From: Myxococcota bacterium
GTDB lineage: Bacteria > Myxococcota_A > UBA9160 > UBA4427
Length of the DNA stretch: 42,758 nt
Reading direction: 5' to 3'
NCBI GenBank assembly: GCA_028278345.1
Contig: JANQEL010000274.1
Coordinates: forward strand, 1-42,758
Shown here: positions 25,013 to 32,384 of the stretch, piece after piece
Numbering within the stretch: position 1 is the stretch's first letter
Layout: each line of letters opens with the position of its first letter
The notes under the pieces: generated by a model
What the model was told of the DNA's origin: nothing
The model's database searches: none
The model's input: only the letters and a program-made list of their open reading frames with translations
Translations under genes and position numbers: made by a program

Positions 25013-25857
25013 CGCTTCTTCACCGCCTCCTGGTATTCCGCTTCCGAGGCGGTATCGAGGTATTGCTTCTTGAAGGCCTCCCAGACTTCCGGGTCCTTCG
25101 CGGTGGCCGCGTAGTCGCGCTGGAAGGCTTCGTCGCGGTTGTAGTCTGGCGGACACTCGGTGAAGTGCGCGCCGTTCGGGGCTTCGATCACGCCGTCGAT
25201 CATCGTGCGGTTGATCTTCAGGGTGTGGAAGCTGCCTTCGTTCAGGAGGTCCTTGGTGGGCACGATCTTCTCGACGCTCATGAAGCGGCGCTTGGCCGCC
25301 ATGCAGTAGAGATCGTCGAAGAAGAAGTCGGGGCCGAGGAACTGTCCGTTGCCGCGTTCGTCGCCGCGATTCATGTGGATCAACGCCACGTCGAGTTCGA
25401 GGGCCGGCATGGCCAGGAAGGTCTCGCCATCGGCGTAGGGGCTCGTCACCGTCTTGATGTCCGGGTTGTACTTCTCGATGTCACTGCCGAGACCCGCGCG
25501 CGTCGGCAGGAAGGGCAGGCGATGGGCAGCGGCGATCAGCCCCCACTGGAACATGCCCTCGTCCAGTTCGACGGCTTCGATCGAAGCGCTCTGGCGCGCC
25601 TTGCGGAAGTGCGGCTCGAGGGGGATCGAGTCGAGGGAGACGAAGCCGTAGATGACCTTCTTCACCTTGCCCGTGGCGCAGAGAAGACCCACGTCGGGGC
25701 CGCCGTAGGAAACGATGGTGAGATCCTTGAGACCACTGCGGATGATCTCGCGCACGATCGACATGGGCTTGCGGCGGCTACCCCAACCCCCTATGCCGAT
25801 CGTCATGCCGTCGCACAGTTCGGCGACGACGTCCTTTTCCGTCGTTCTTTTATCCAC
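25009..25857 (-). CDS. ipdA: IpdA, alpha subunit of the steroid ring (COCHEA-CoA) hydrolase
   Basis: 282 residues. The start is the GTG at 25857, seven bases behind AAGG, giving VDKRTTEKDVVAEL, which lines up with IpdA. GMTIGIGGWGSRRKPMS (17-33), SYGGPDVGLLCATGKVK (50-66), YGFVSLDS, LDEGMFQWG (98-106) and LPFLPTRAGLGSD are near-identical to mycobacterial IpdA from memory. IpdAB opens the final carbocycle (original ring C) of HIP in steroid catabolism, and is a good marker for steroid-degrading bacteria. Glu100 in the DEG motif is the best candidate for the essential glutamate described for IpdA. It is the first gene of the minus-strand run. Confidence 0.93.
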   Translation of the reverse strand: MDKRTTEKDVVAELCDGMTIGIGGWGSRRKPMSIVREIIRSGLKDLTIVSYGGPDVGLLCATGKVKKVIYGFVSLDSIPLEPHFRKARQSASIEAVELDEGMFQWGLIAAAHRLPFLPTRAGLGSDIEKYNPDIKTVTSPYADGETFLAMPALELDVALIHMNRGDERGNGQFLGPDFFFDDLYCMAAKRRFMSVEKIVPTKDLLNEGSFHTLKINRTMIDGVIEAPNGAHFTECPPDYNRDEAFQRDYAATAKDPEVWEAFKKQYLDTASEAEYQEAVKKR

Positions 25858-26103
25858 GTGTGTGCCTTGTTGGGTGGCTGGGGGAGGACTTCGACTCGGC
25901 GCTCTCGGTCCGGGGTCAGGGCGGATCGCGAAGGGATCGAGAACGGCGAGGGTGGGCGGGTCGGGCGCGAGTCGTCTCGCGAAACCCCGCGCGGTTCCGG
26001 CGCGGCGAGGTCGGAGTATCGCGAAACCTCGGGCGGGGGCTTGCTTTTCCGCGAGGATTCCCCTCGGGGCAAGCGCCCTTCGGCCGGCCGGCAGGGCCGT
26101 CAA
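25858..26103 (-). other. Leader region of the ipd operon, no gene seen
   Basis: This holds most of the roughly 340-base gap between ipdA and the small membrane protein gene. No open frame with coding bias was found. If the promoter at 26104-26132 is real, the mRNA leader is about 240 bases, long for a simple operon. No known riboswitch was recognised. It contains the direct repeat listed separately. Confidence 0.5.
25977..26028. repeat. Short direct repeat in the ipd leader
   Basis: TCGCGAAACC occurs at 25977-25986 and again at 26019-26028, 42 bases apart, about four helical turns. It may be chance or a protein-binding pair; nothing else supports a function. Confidence 0.35.
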
Positions 26104-26132
26104 ACAATAACGATACGTATCGTATCTGTAAA
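26104..26132 (-). promoter_or_regulatory. Sigma-70 type promoter for the ipd operon with operator in the spacer
   Basis: Read on the minus strand, TTTACA (26132-26127) and TATTGT (26109-26104) are separated by exactly 17 bases. They match 5/6 and 4/6 of the consensus hexamers, in an AT-rich island of an otherwise GC-rich region, about 250 bases before ipdA. The spacer is filled by a 14-bp perfect palindrome (see next entry), so binding there would block RNA polymerase. Confidence 0.65.
26110..26123. promoter_or_regulatory. 14-bp palindromic operator, probable TetR-type site
   Basis: ACGATACGTATCGT is a perfect palindrome between the -35 and -10 elements. Steroid catabolic genes in actinobacteria are repressed by the TetR proteins KstR and KstR2, and TetR sites are palindromes of this size. 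The sequence differs from the known KstR2 box, and no regulator gene lies in the window, so the repressor is unknown. Confidence 0.6.
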
Positions 26133-26197
26133 CGAAGGCGGGCTGGCTGAAGGACGTCGCGAATGGCCCTGATCGAGGCGAGAGGTCCCGGAGGCCC

Positions 26198-26440
26198 TCA
26201 GTCCCGGCTGGCTGCAGCCCCGCTCGCCGGATCGGCAGCTTCGACCGACGCATCTCCGAGCGACCGGACCACCGGCGGAGCCGCTCCGACCTCCCCGGCC
26301 GGATCATCCTCCCCGGGCAGCGCGGGCAGGAAGAGGAAACCGAGCACGATCGCGAGCAGCAAGGCGAGCCCCACGCCGATCTCGCGCACCGGGCTTCGGG
26401 GTTCTTCGTTCTGCGCGAGTCGTTGATAGGCGGGGTGCAC
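26198..26440 (-). CDS. Small single-span membrane protein, function unknown
   Basis: 80 residues from a GTG at 26440, preceded by GGAG at seven bases. A cytoplasmic N-terminus (about 1-17) is followed by one hydrophobic segment (about 20-40, VGLALLLAIVLGFLFLPAL) and an acidic, Ala/Pro-rich tail. Codons are strongly G/C-ending, which favours a real gene. It lies upstream of the ipd promoter on the same strand and is probably transcribed apart from it. No family was recognised. Confidence 0.55.
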   Translation of the reverse strand: MHPAYQRLAQNEEPRSPVREIGVGLALLLAIVLGFLFLPALPGEDDPAGEVGAAPPVVRSLGDASVEAADPASGAAASRD

Positions 26441-26553
26441 GTGCAGTCTCCGTGGTGAGTGTTCGGGCCCGCCTATCGACGCAGGGTGGGGGTCGTCTTT
26501 AGTCGAACGTCAGTGGTCGATCGCATGTCGCGTCCAGTGATAGGCTCGCGCGC

Positions 26554-28182
26554 ATGACTCGAGCGGGCGAGCGCCTCGAATGGGATATGCGCTTCGCCGT
26601 TCTCTGTGGCGGTGTGCTCGCGATCTTCCTCGCGCACGCCGCGTATCTCGTGTGTCTCACCGAAGACGCCTTCATCACCTATCGCTTCGCCGCGAACTGG
26701 GTGAACGGGCACGGGCTCGTTTGGAACCCCGGCGAAGCGCCTGTCGAGGGTTATACGAACTTCCTCTGGTTGTGCGTCTGCGCCCTACTCCTGGTTCTCG
26801 GCATCGATCTGCCGACGGCCACCCAGGCCCTCGGTGTGGCGGCGAGCGTTCTCATCCTGGTTCTCTCCTGGCGCATGGCGCGCCGCCTCGGTGCATCACC
26901 GAGGCTCGCGCTCTTTCCCTGTGTGGTGCTGGCTTGTTCGGGGCCGTTCGCCACCTGGTCGACCTCGGGGATGGAGACGAGTGCGTTCGCGCTCTTCGTC
27001 GTGTTGGCGACGGAAGCCGCGGCGCGTTTCGTCGAAGGTGATGGCGAGCGAAGGCACGCGGCGATGGCCATCGTGGCTCTCGTGGTTGCCACGCTCCTTC
27101 GGCCCGAAGGTGCACTCGTGGCGGCGGTTCTCGGTGGCGGCGTCCTCGTGCTGGCGGCGCGGTCACGCGACAAGGGCGTCGCGATTCCGGTTGCAGCCGG
27201 CCTCGTCTACCTCGCGTTGATCGGTGCCTACACGGCCTGGCGGCTCCATTACTTCGGCCATCCGCTGCCCAACACCTTCTACGCGAAGACCGGGGGCGGC
27301 TTTGCCCAGGCCGCTCGCGGGGCGGAGTACGTCGGCCTGTTCGTCCTGCATTTCGTCTTGCCATGGGCCGTCGCCCTCGGCATCGCGCTACTCGGCGAGC
27401 GCTCGCGACTCGCCGCGCGCTTCGCCGAACCCAGGCTGTTGCTTTCGAGTGTGCTGCTCGTCGTGTATTCCGCCTACATCCTCTTCGTGGGTGGCGACTA
27501 CATGGCGATGTATCGCTTCTTCGTTCCGGTGTGGCCCGCGCTGGCCCTCGTTCTGACGGGATTCGTGTTGCACGCGGTGGATGATCCCGGCTTGACGCCC
27601 CGGCGTCTTTCGATCGTCAAGGTCGGCGTGCTCCTGGGATTGCTCGGAACGGGCATCCACTCGACACCCCTCGAGGCCCGCTACTTCGAAAAGCCCGAGC
27701 ACATGCACGGCAACCATCGCGGGGTCGAGACCGAACGCTGGTACGTCGCGCGGCAGCGGTTGATCGGGCGCTTCTTCGCGCGCTACGGCGAACGCGATGA
27801 GAGCATCGCGACGGGAGCGATCGGTGCGGTCGCGTGGGAGTCGGGGCTTCGCGTCTACGACGTGCATGGCATCGTGGACGCCCACATCGCGCATCACGGT
27901 CGATCCCAGGGCACCCTCGGCAGCGGCCTGCCCGGCCACGAGAAGACCGACTACCCCTACATCTTCGACAAGAAGCCCACCTTCTACATGTTCAGCCGAA
28001 GGCTTCGCAAGGAACCGCTTCGCGGCATTCCGAAACTCGCTCCCGAAGTCGACGAGCGCGTGGTGCGCGAGTACAAGGTCGGCTCGGTCCGGCTCGAAGA
28101 CCGCGTGAACGGGCAGTCGGGGTACTTCTCCTTCCTCGAACGTCGCGATCGCAATCCAGGGCCGCGGGGGTCGCGACGATGA
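26554..28182 (+). CDS. GT-C fold membrane glycosyltransferase (AftB-like)
   Basis: 542 residues with about nine to ten membrane segments and a soluble C-terminal domain of about 170 residues. The first periplasmic loop, EDAFITYRFAANWVNGHGLV then PVEGYTNFLW, holds the acidic pair and the G-Y-T-N motif seen in AftB-type arabinofuranosyltransferases and related lipid-linked-sugar GT-C enzymes. In a diderm it would transfer a sugar from a polyprenyl-phosphate donor to LPS or another glycan in the periplasm. Its ATG codes a short cytoplasmic tail before the first span. The stop overlaps the next gene (ATGA). Confidence 0.75.
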   Translation: MTRAGERLEWDMRFAVLCGGVLAIFLAHAAYLVCLTEDAFITYRFAANWVNGHGLVWNPGEAPVEGYTNFLWLCVCALLLVLGIDLPTATQALGVAASVLILVLSWRMARRLGASPRLALFPCVVLACSGPFATWSTSGMETSAFALFVVLATEAAARFVEGDGERRHAAMAIVALVVATLLRPEGALVAAVLGGGVLVLAARSRDKGVAIPVAAGLVYLALIGAYTAWRLHYFGHPLPNTFYAKTGGGFAQAARGAEYVGLFVLHFVLPWAVALGIALLGERSRLAARFAEPRLLLSSVLLVVYSAYILFVGGDYMAMYRFFVPVWPALALVLTGFVLHAVDDPGLTPRRLSIVKVGVLLGLLGTGIHSTPLEARYFEKPEHMHGNHRGVETERWYVARQRLIGRFFARYGERDESIATGAIGAVAWESGLRVYDVHGIVDAHIAHHGRSQGTLGSGLPGHEKTDYPYIFDKKPTFYMFSRRLRKEPLRGIPKLAPEVDERVVREYKVGSVRLEDRVNGQSGYFSFLERRDRNPGPRGSRR

Positions 28183-29489
28183 ACCGCTCTCCTTCGCGAC
28201 GCGCCTGGATGCTCCTGCTCTTCGTTCTGGTGAACAGCTTCGCGATCAACCTCGCCCTACCGCGCCTGCCCCTGCAGCCCCAGCTCACGACGACCCTCGA
28301 CTACAGCGAGGCCTTCGTCGACCGCATGGCCCACGGCGATTCGTGGAAGGCGATGCGCACCGCGCTCTTCTACACCGACGAGCCGCGCGCGAAGCCGATC
28401 TACGAGGCGGTCTACTTCGACAACAACGTGCGCTTCCAGTACCCGCCCTCGAGCCTTCTCGTGTTGCAGGCGTTGCGCGCGCTCGGTGGAGAGCAGGCCA
28501 TTCTCGATCCCGCGCTGAATGGGATCTCGTGGTGGTGCATCGTGCTGCTCGTCCCCCTGCTCGTGCGCGTCTTCCATCTCGCGCGTCGACATTTCGAACC
28601 CGGGCGTGAAGCCAATCGCGCCGACGAAGTCGTCTACGCGCTCGCGATCGCCATCGCGACCCTCACCTTCTATCCGATCGTTCGGGGCTACTACCTCGGG
28701 CAGATCCAGGTGTGGATCGATCTGCTGCTGACCGCGGTCGTGTGGGCCTGGCTCGAAGGCCGGCGCTCGCTCTCGGGTGCATTGCTCGCGGGGATCTGCG
28801 TGATCAAGCCAACGCTGGCCATCGTGGTGGTGTGGGGGGCACTGCGAAGGCAGTGGGATTTCATCCTCGGTTTCGCGATCCCGATGGCGCTCTTCGCCGT
28901 GATCGCGCTCGCGGTCTTCGGTTGGGCAAACCACGTCGACTACCTGAGCGTGCTTTCCTACATCTCGCAGCAGGGCGAGGTCTTCCACCCCAACCAGTCG
29001 ATGAACGGCCTGTTGCATCGCCTGTTCCAGAACGGCAACTCCCTCGAGTGGGAGCGCAACACACTGGTGAACTACCACCCGTGGGTGCACGGCGGAACCG
29101 TCGTGAGTTCACTCGTGCTGGTGGGTATCGCCCTGTATGTCGCACGGGTGCAGAGCCAGACGAAGGGTGCGCTCGAACTCGCGGTGGTGATCCTCTGCTC
29201 GACCGTCGCGGCCCCCACCGTCTGGACCCACCACTACGGCGTGACGGCCCCGCTCTTCGCGCTGGCCCTCGCCGCCATTTGGCGAAGCGACAGCGGCAGC
29301 GAGAAGCCAGAGCGCTACCTGGTCGCACTGGTGATCGCGTACGCCCTCATCAGCAACAACTTCCGCCTGCTCAATCGGCTCGCCGAAACCCCGCTCAACT
29401 TCCTGCAGTCGTACGTCTATTTCGCGGGGCTGCTCTTCCTCGGTTTGCTGCTGAAGTTGCGATCGGTCGCAGTTGGGCAACGAGAATGA
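28179..29489 (+). CDS. GT87-like polytopic mannosyltransferase-type membrane protein (DUF2029)
   Basis: 436 residues, roughly ten membrane segments. The first loop has an acidic residue after the first span (TTLDYSEAFVDRM), then FQYPPSSLLVL, and later GQIQVWIDLL, ICVIKPTLAIV and the HPNQSMNGLLHRLF loop, the pattern of GT87 polyprenyl-phosphate-mannose-dependent alpha-mannosyltransferases. The start is the ATG inside the ATGA overlap with the AftB-like gene, so the two are translationally coupled and likely build the same periplasmic glycan. Sugar and acceptor are unknown. Confidence 0.75.
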   Translation: MNRSPSRRAWMLLLFVLVNSFAINLALPRLPLQPQLTTTLDYSEAFVDRMAHGDSWKAMRTALFYTDEPRAKPIYEAVYFDNNVRFQYPPSSLLVLQALRALGGEQAILDPALNGISWWCIVLLVPLLVRVFHLARRHFEPGREANRADEVVYALAIAIATLTFYPIVRGYYLGQIQVWIDLLLTAVVWAWLEGRRSLSGALLAGICVIKPTLAIVVVWGALRRQWDFILGFAIPMALFAVIALAVFGWANHVDYLSVLSYISQQGEVFHPNQSMNGLLHRLFQNGNSLEWERNTLVNYHPWVHGGTVVSSLVLVGIALYVARVQSQTKGALELAVVILCSTVAAPTVWTHHYGVTAPLFALALAAIWRSDSGSEKPERYLVALVIAYALISNNFRLLNRLAETPLNFLQSYVYFAGLLFLGLLLKLRSVAVGQRE

Positions 29490-29599
29490 CCCCGACCCCG
29501 TGGCTCGCCCGCACATGATCGGTGTCTCGATAAAGTGGCCCCCCGCCACGGCCGACGAAGCGAAGACACGGGACGCTTTCGTGCGGCGGAGACCCCTGC

Positions 29600-30439
29600 A
29601 TGCCCCAGTTCTTTGGCGAGTTCATGATCGAAGCCGGCGAGATCGACTCCGATCAGCTGCAGGCCGCACTCGATCATTGCGACCGGGTAAACCTCCCGGT
29701 GGGTGAGCTGGCGAAGCGCGAAGGCTGGCTCGACGACGCGCAGATTCGCGAGATCCTCGAGCGGCAGCACACCGTCGACCGCCGCTTCGGCGAGATCGCG
29801 ATCGAACTCGGCTACCTCAGCGAAGAGAAGCTCCAGGCGATGGTGCATCAGCGTTCGACGAGCCATCTCTACATCGGCGAGGCCCTCGTCGAACTCGGTC
29901 ACATCTCGCGCCAGACCCTCGAATACCAACTCGATCGCTACAAGAGCGAAGCCGCTGCCTTCCTGCGCGAAGACCGCATGCCCGACGACGTCGCGCGCCA
30001 CGAGATCGCGGAGCGAAGCGTCGAGGTGCTGCCACGCATCGCCCTGCGCATGGGGCGCCTGCAGCTCCTGAGTCGTTGGGCTGCGAGTTGGCAGGAAGAC
30101 CCGCGCCTCGAGATCCGCCGCTCGATCGAAATCGATTGCGGCGGCACGCTCACCATTGGTCTCGCGGCGAGTCGCGAACTCGCCCAGCAGATCGCCTCCG
30201 CAATGCTCTTCAAGGATCCCGGCTGGCTCACTCCCGAAGAACTCGGCGACGCCCTCGGCGAGTTCCTCAACCTCGTCGTCGGCAGCGCGAACGCTTTGGT
30301 GTCGAACCCCGAGGCTCCGGTGCGGGTCTCGCCTCCGAAGGCGAACGGGTTTCCGGCTTACGGCTGCGCCCTGCTTCTCTTGACGACACGCGGCCCGGGT
30401 TGCCTCGTCGTGCAACCAGAGGATGCGACCGCGAGCTAG
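29600..30439 (+). CDS. Four MshEN-like repeats fused to a CheX-like domain
   Basis: 279 residues. Residues 5-115 are four 24-residue repeats, each separated by exactly five residues (starts at 5, 34, 63 and 92), of the form G-E-x3-(E/R)-x-G-x-(I/L)...L. This 24+5 pattern is that of the MshEN cyclic-di-GMP-binding module of type II secretion/MSHA ATPases. Here two modules stand in tandem, though the Gln of the motif survives in only one repeat. Residues 165-279 resemble the CheC/CheX phosphatase, with LGEFLNLVVGSAN holding the E221-x2-N224 signature. Likely a c-di-GMP-responsive two-component or motility protein. The stop shares CTAG with the convergent gene. Confidence 0.7.
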   Translation: MPQFFGEFMIEAGEIDSDQLQAALDHCDRVNLPVGELAKREGWLDDAQIREILERQHTVDRRFGEIAIELGYLSEEKLQAMVHQRSTSHLYIGEALVELGHISRQTLEYQLDRYKSEAAAFLREDRMPDDVARHEIAERSVEVLPRIALRMGRLQLLSRWAASWQEDPRLEIRRSIEIDCGGTLTIGLAASRELAQQIASAMLFKDPGWLTPEELGDALGEFLNLVVGSANALVSNPEAPVRVSPPKANGFPAYGCALLLLTTRGPGCLVVQPEDATAS

Positions 30440-30978
30440 TGGATCCGCTTCGCGTAATCGCGAAGCAGCATGTCCGTCACCATGGCCGCGGCCTCGCCGT
30501 ACTCGCAGGTCTTCTCCCAGGTCGTGTCGAAGCTCAGGTGCTCTTCTTCCGGAATGCTGTGACCGCGCTTGCGCGTAAACTTCACGATATCGCGCCAGGC
30601 ATCGTGTTCGGCTCGCACCACCTGCGCGTGTAGCCACGGCCGTATCGCGTCCGTTGCGTCCGGCTCCAGCATGGCGCGCGTCTCGTCGTCCAGGAAGCGC
30701 TCCTCGTTGCCTTCCGGGACGGCGGGTTCCATGTGGCTCAGCTTTCGAGCGAGTTCGATGCAGATCTCGTGTGCGACGAAGCCCGGGCTCGCGTGGTTGC
30801 CGTGGGTGCCGACCCAGCGATCGTGTTCGCGATCGACGATCTCCCGAGCGCGCAACCACGCATCGCGCGTTGCGCTCCTGTGAACCGCAGCCGCGCAACG
30901 GCTGATGACGGTTTCGCTTGCGCCGTGAATCGAGCGGGGATGCTCACGCATCCATCGATGTACGTAGGCGGTGTCCAT
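30436..30978 (-). CDS. Conserved-looking soluble protein of unknown function
   Basis: 180 residues from the ATG at 30978, chosen because GGAGGAACGAAC precedes it. The frame continues upstream for 54 codons, but these lack a ribosome site and look intergenic. The protein is soluble, rich in His, Arg, Trp and Glu, and mostly helical by eye (for example AWLRAREIVDREHDRW). No family was recognised. It is convergent with the MshEN-CheX gene and shares a CTAG stop with it. Confidence 0.6.
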   Translation of the reverse strand: MDTAYVHRWMREHPRSIHGASETVISRCAAAVHRSATRDAWLRAREIVDREHDRWVGTHGNHASPGFVAHEICIELARKLSHMEPAVPEGNEERFLDDETRAMLEPDATDAIRPWLHAQVVRAEHDAWRDIVKFTRKRGHSIPEEEHLSFDTTWEKTCEYGEAAAMVTDMLLRDYAKRIH

Positions 30979-31158
30979 GTTCGTTCCTCCAGATGGCCAG
31001 TGGAAGGAAGACCTTCCCGTTCTGGCGCTGACGGAACGAAGCGCTCGGGTCGAGGCGGACAGGACAACGGGCGATACGGCATCCGCCAGCGTCTCGGGAA
31101 TGGTATTTCCGATTCCGATCGCTGTCAGCTCCCGTCTCACCTCGCGCGCGAGGAGCAG

Positions 31159-32349
31159 CTACAGGAGCTCGCGCAGAATCGCTCCCAGTCGTTCGTACTG
31201 TCCGAGATCGTTGTAGAGCTGCGCGGAGACCCGAACCATCCTGCGCCCCGAATCCGGGCAGCGCAGCACGGGTGTCTCGATTCGGTGTTCATGGAAGAGG
31301 GTTTCCTGAAGGGGATCGAGACCAAGGGCGGAGTTCGCGGTGCTCTCCTCGAACCGCTCGCTCACTGGTAGATGGATCGCCGCCAGACTACCCAGCATCG
31401 CGTCGGGGCAGGGCGGCTCGACCTCGAGGCGTTCGCAGATCGCGCGCCGGCCCTGCACTGCGAGTTCGTGGTTGCGTGCGCGCACTTCATCCCAACCGCC
31501 GGGAACGAACGACGCCATGGCTTCGAGCGCCATCGGCACACACAGCCAGGGCGTGATGTCGCGCGTCCCCATCCACTCGAACTCCGCGCGGAAGTGCGCG
31601 TTGCCCTCTAGGCCGGAGTTGGCGCCATGGCTGATCACCGCCGGACGCACTTCGTGTTGGAGCTCGCGGCGGACGTGGAGGAAGCCGGCACCCTTGGGTG
31701 AGCAGATCCACTTGTGGCAGTTGGCGCCGTAGTAGTCGGCGTCGAGGGCTTCGAGATCGACTTCGATCATGCCCGGCGCGTGTGCGCCATCGACCGCGAC
31801 GCGGACATCGTGGTCGTGGAACAGCTCGACCAGTTCGGCGAGGGGCATGATGAAGCCGGTCTGACTCGTCACGTGATCGACCAGCGCGAGCTTCGTGCGA
31901 TCGGTGATCGCCTTGCGGAAGCGCTCCACCACCACGCCCGGCCCTTCGATCGGGAAGGGCACATCGACCACCACGACCTTGCAGCCTGCTCGCTCGGCGA
32001 CGAAGTCGAGCACGTTGCGCGACGCGTTGTACTCGTGATTGCAGACGAGCAGTTCATCTCCTGCTTCGAGGGGCATCGAACGCAGCACCGAGTTCAATGC
32101 AAAGGTGACGTTCGGCACGAAGGCGAGGTCTTCGGGGTCGGCGCCCAGGAAGGGGCCGAGTGAACCACGCGCTTCGGCAAGTCGTTTCGCCGAGGTGCGA
32201 TTCAAGAACGAGCCGAGATCCCACTCGAGTTCGCGCTGCAGGCGATGCAGCTCTTCGAGCACGACCGTGGGACACGCCCCGAACGAGCCGTGGTTGAGGT
32301 GTGCGATCTCGGGATCGAGACCCCAGTGCTTCGCCAACTCGCTCGGCAA
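31159..32349 (-). CDS. Class V aminotransferase-like PLP enzyme (isopenicillin N epimerase/cysteine desulfurase type)
   Basis: 396 residues from a TTG at 32349, five bases behind GAGAAGG; the longer frame overlaps the purH-like gene. HLNHGSFGACP (17-27) marks the N-terminal substrate loop, AVDGAHAPG has the cofactor pair D187/H190, and GANCHKWICSPKG carries the Schiff-base Lys213. The family includes isopenicillin N epimerases, kynureninase-like and cysteine-desulfurase-like enzymes; the wording is closest to the first group (ergothioneine EgtE-like enzymes are also near). The substrate is undecided. It lies 35 bases after the AICAR transformylase gene. Confidence 0.8.
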   Translation of the reverse strand: MPSELAKHWGLDPEIAHLNHGSFGACPTVVLEELHRLQRELEWDLGSFLNRTSAKRLAEARGSLGPFLGADPEDLAFVPNVTFALNSVLRSMPLEAGDELLVCNHEYNASRNVLDFVAERAGCKVVVVDVPFPIEGPGVVVERFRKAITDRTKLALVDHVTSQTGFIMPLAELVELFHDHDVRVAVDGAHAPGMIEVDLEALDADYYGANCHKWICSPKGAGFLHVRRELQHEVRPAVISHGANSGLEGNAHFRAEFEWMGTRDITPWLCVPMALEAMASFVPGGWDEVRARNHELAVQGRRAICERLEVEPPCPDAMLGSLAAIHLPVSERFEESTANSALGLDPLQETLFHEHRIETPVLRCPDSGRRMVRVSAQLYNDLGQYERLGAILRELL

Positions 32350-32354
32350 GTGGA

Positions 32355-32361
32355 CCTTCTC
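32355..32361 (-). promoter_or_regulatory. Shine-Dalgarno site deciding the aminotransferase start
   Basis: On the minus strand GAGAAGG precedes the TTG at 32349 by five bases, which supports this start over the open frame that runs on into the purH-like gene. Confidence 0.5.
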
Positions 32362-32384
32362 TTTCGGCGCGTTCGGTTCGAAGT

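Noticed and set aside
24257..25857. ipdA/ipdB as an ordinary 3-oxoacid CoA-transferase
   Set aside because: The beta subunit lacks the catalytic Glu-Asn-Gly motif (Thr-Asp-Gly instead) and both subunits match IpdA/IpdB wording and neighbours.
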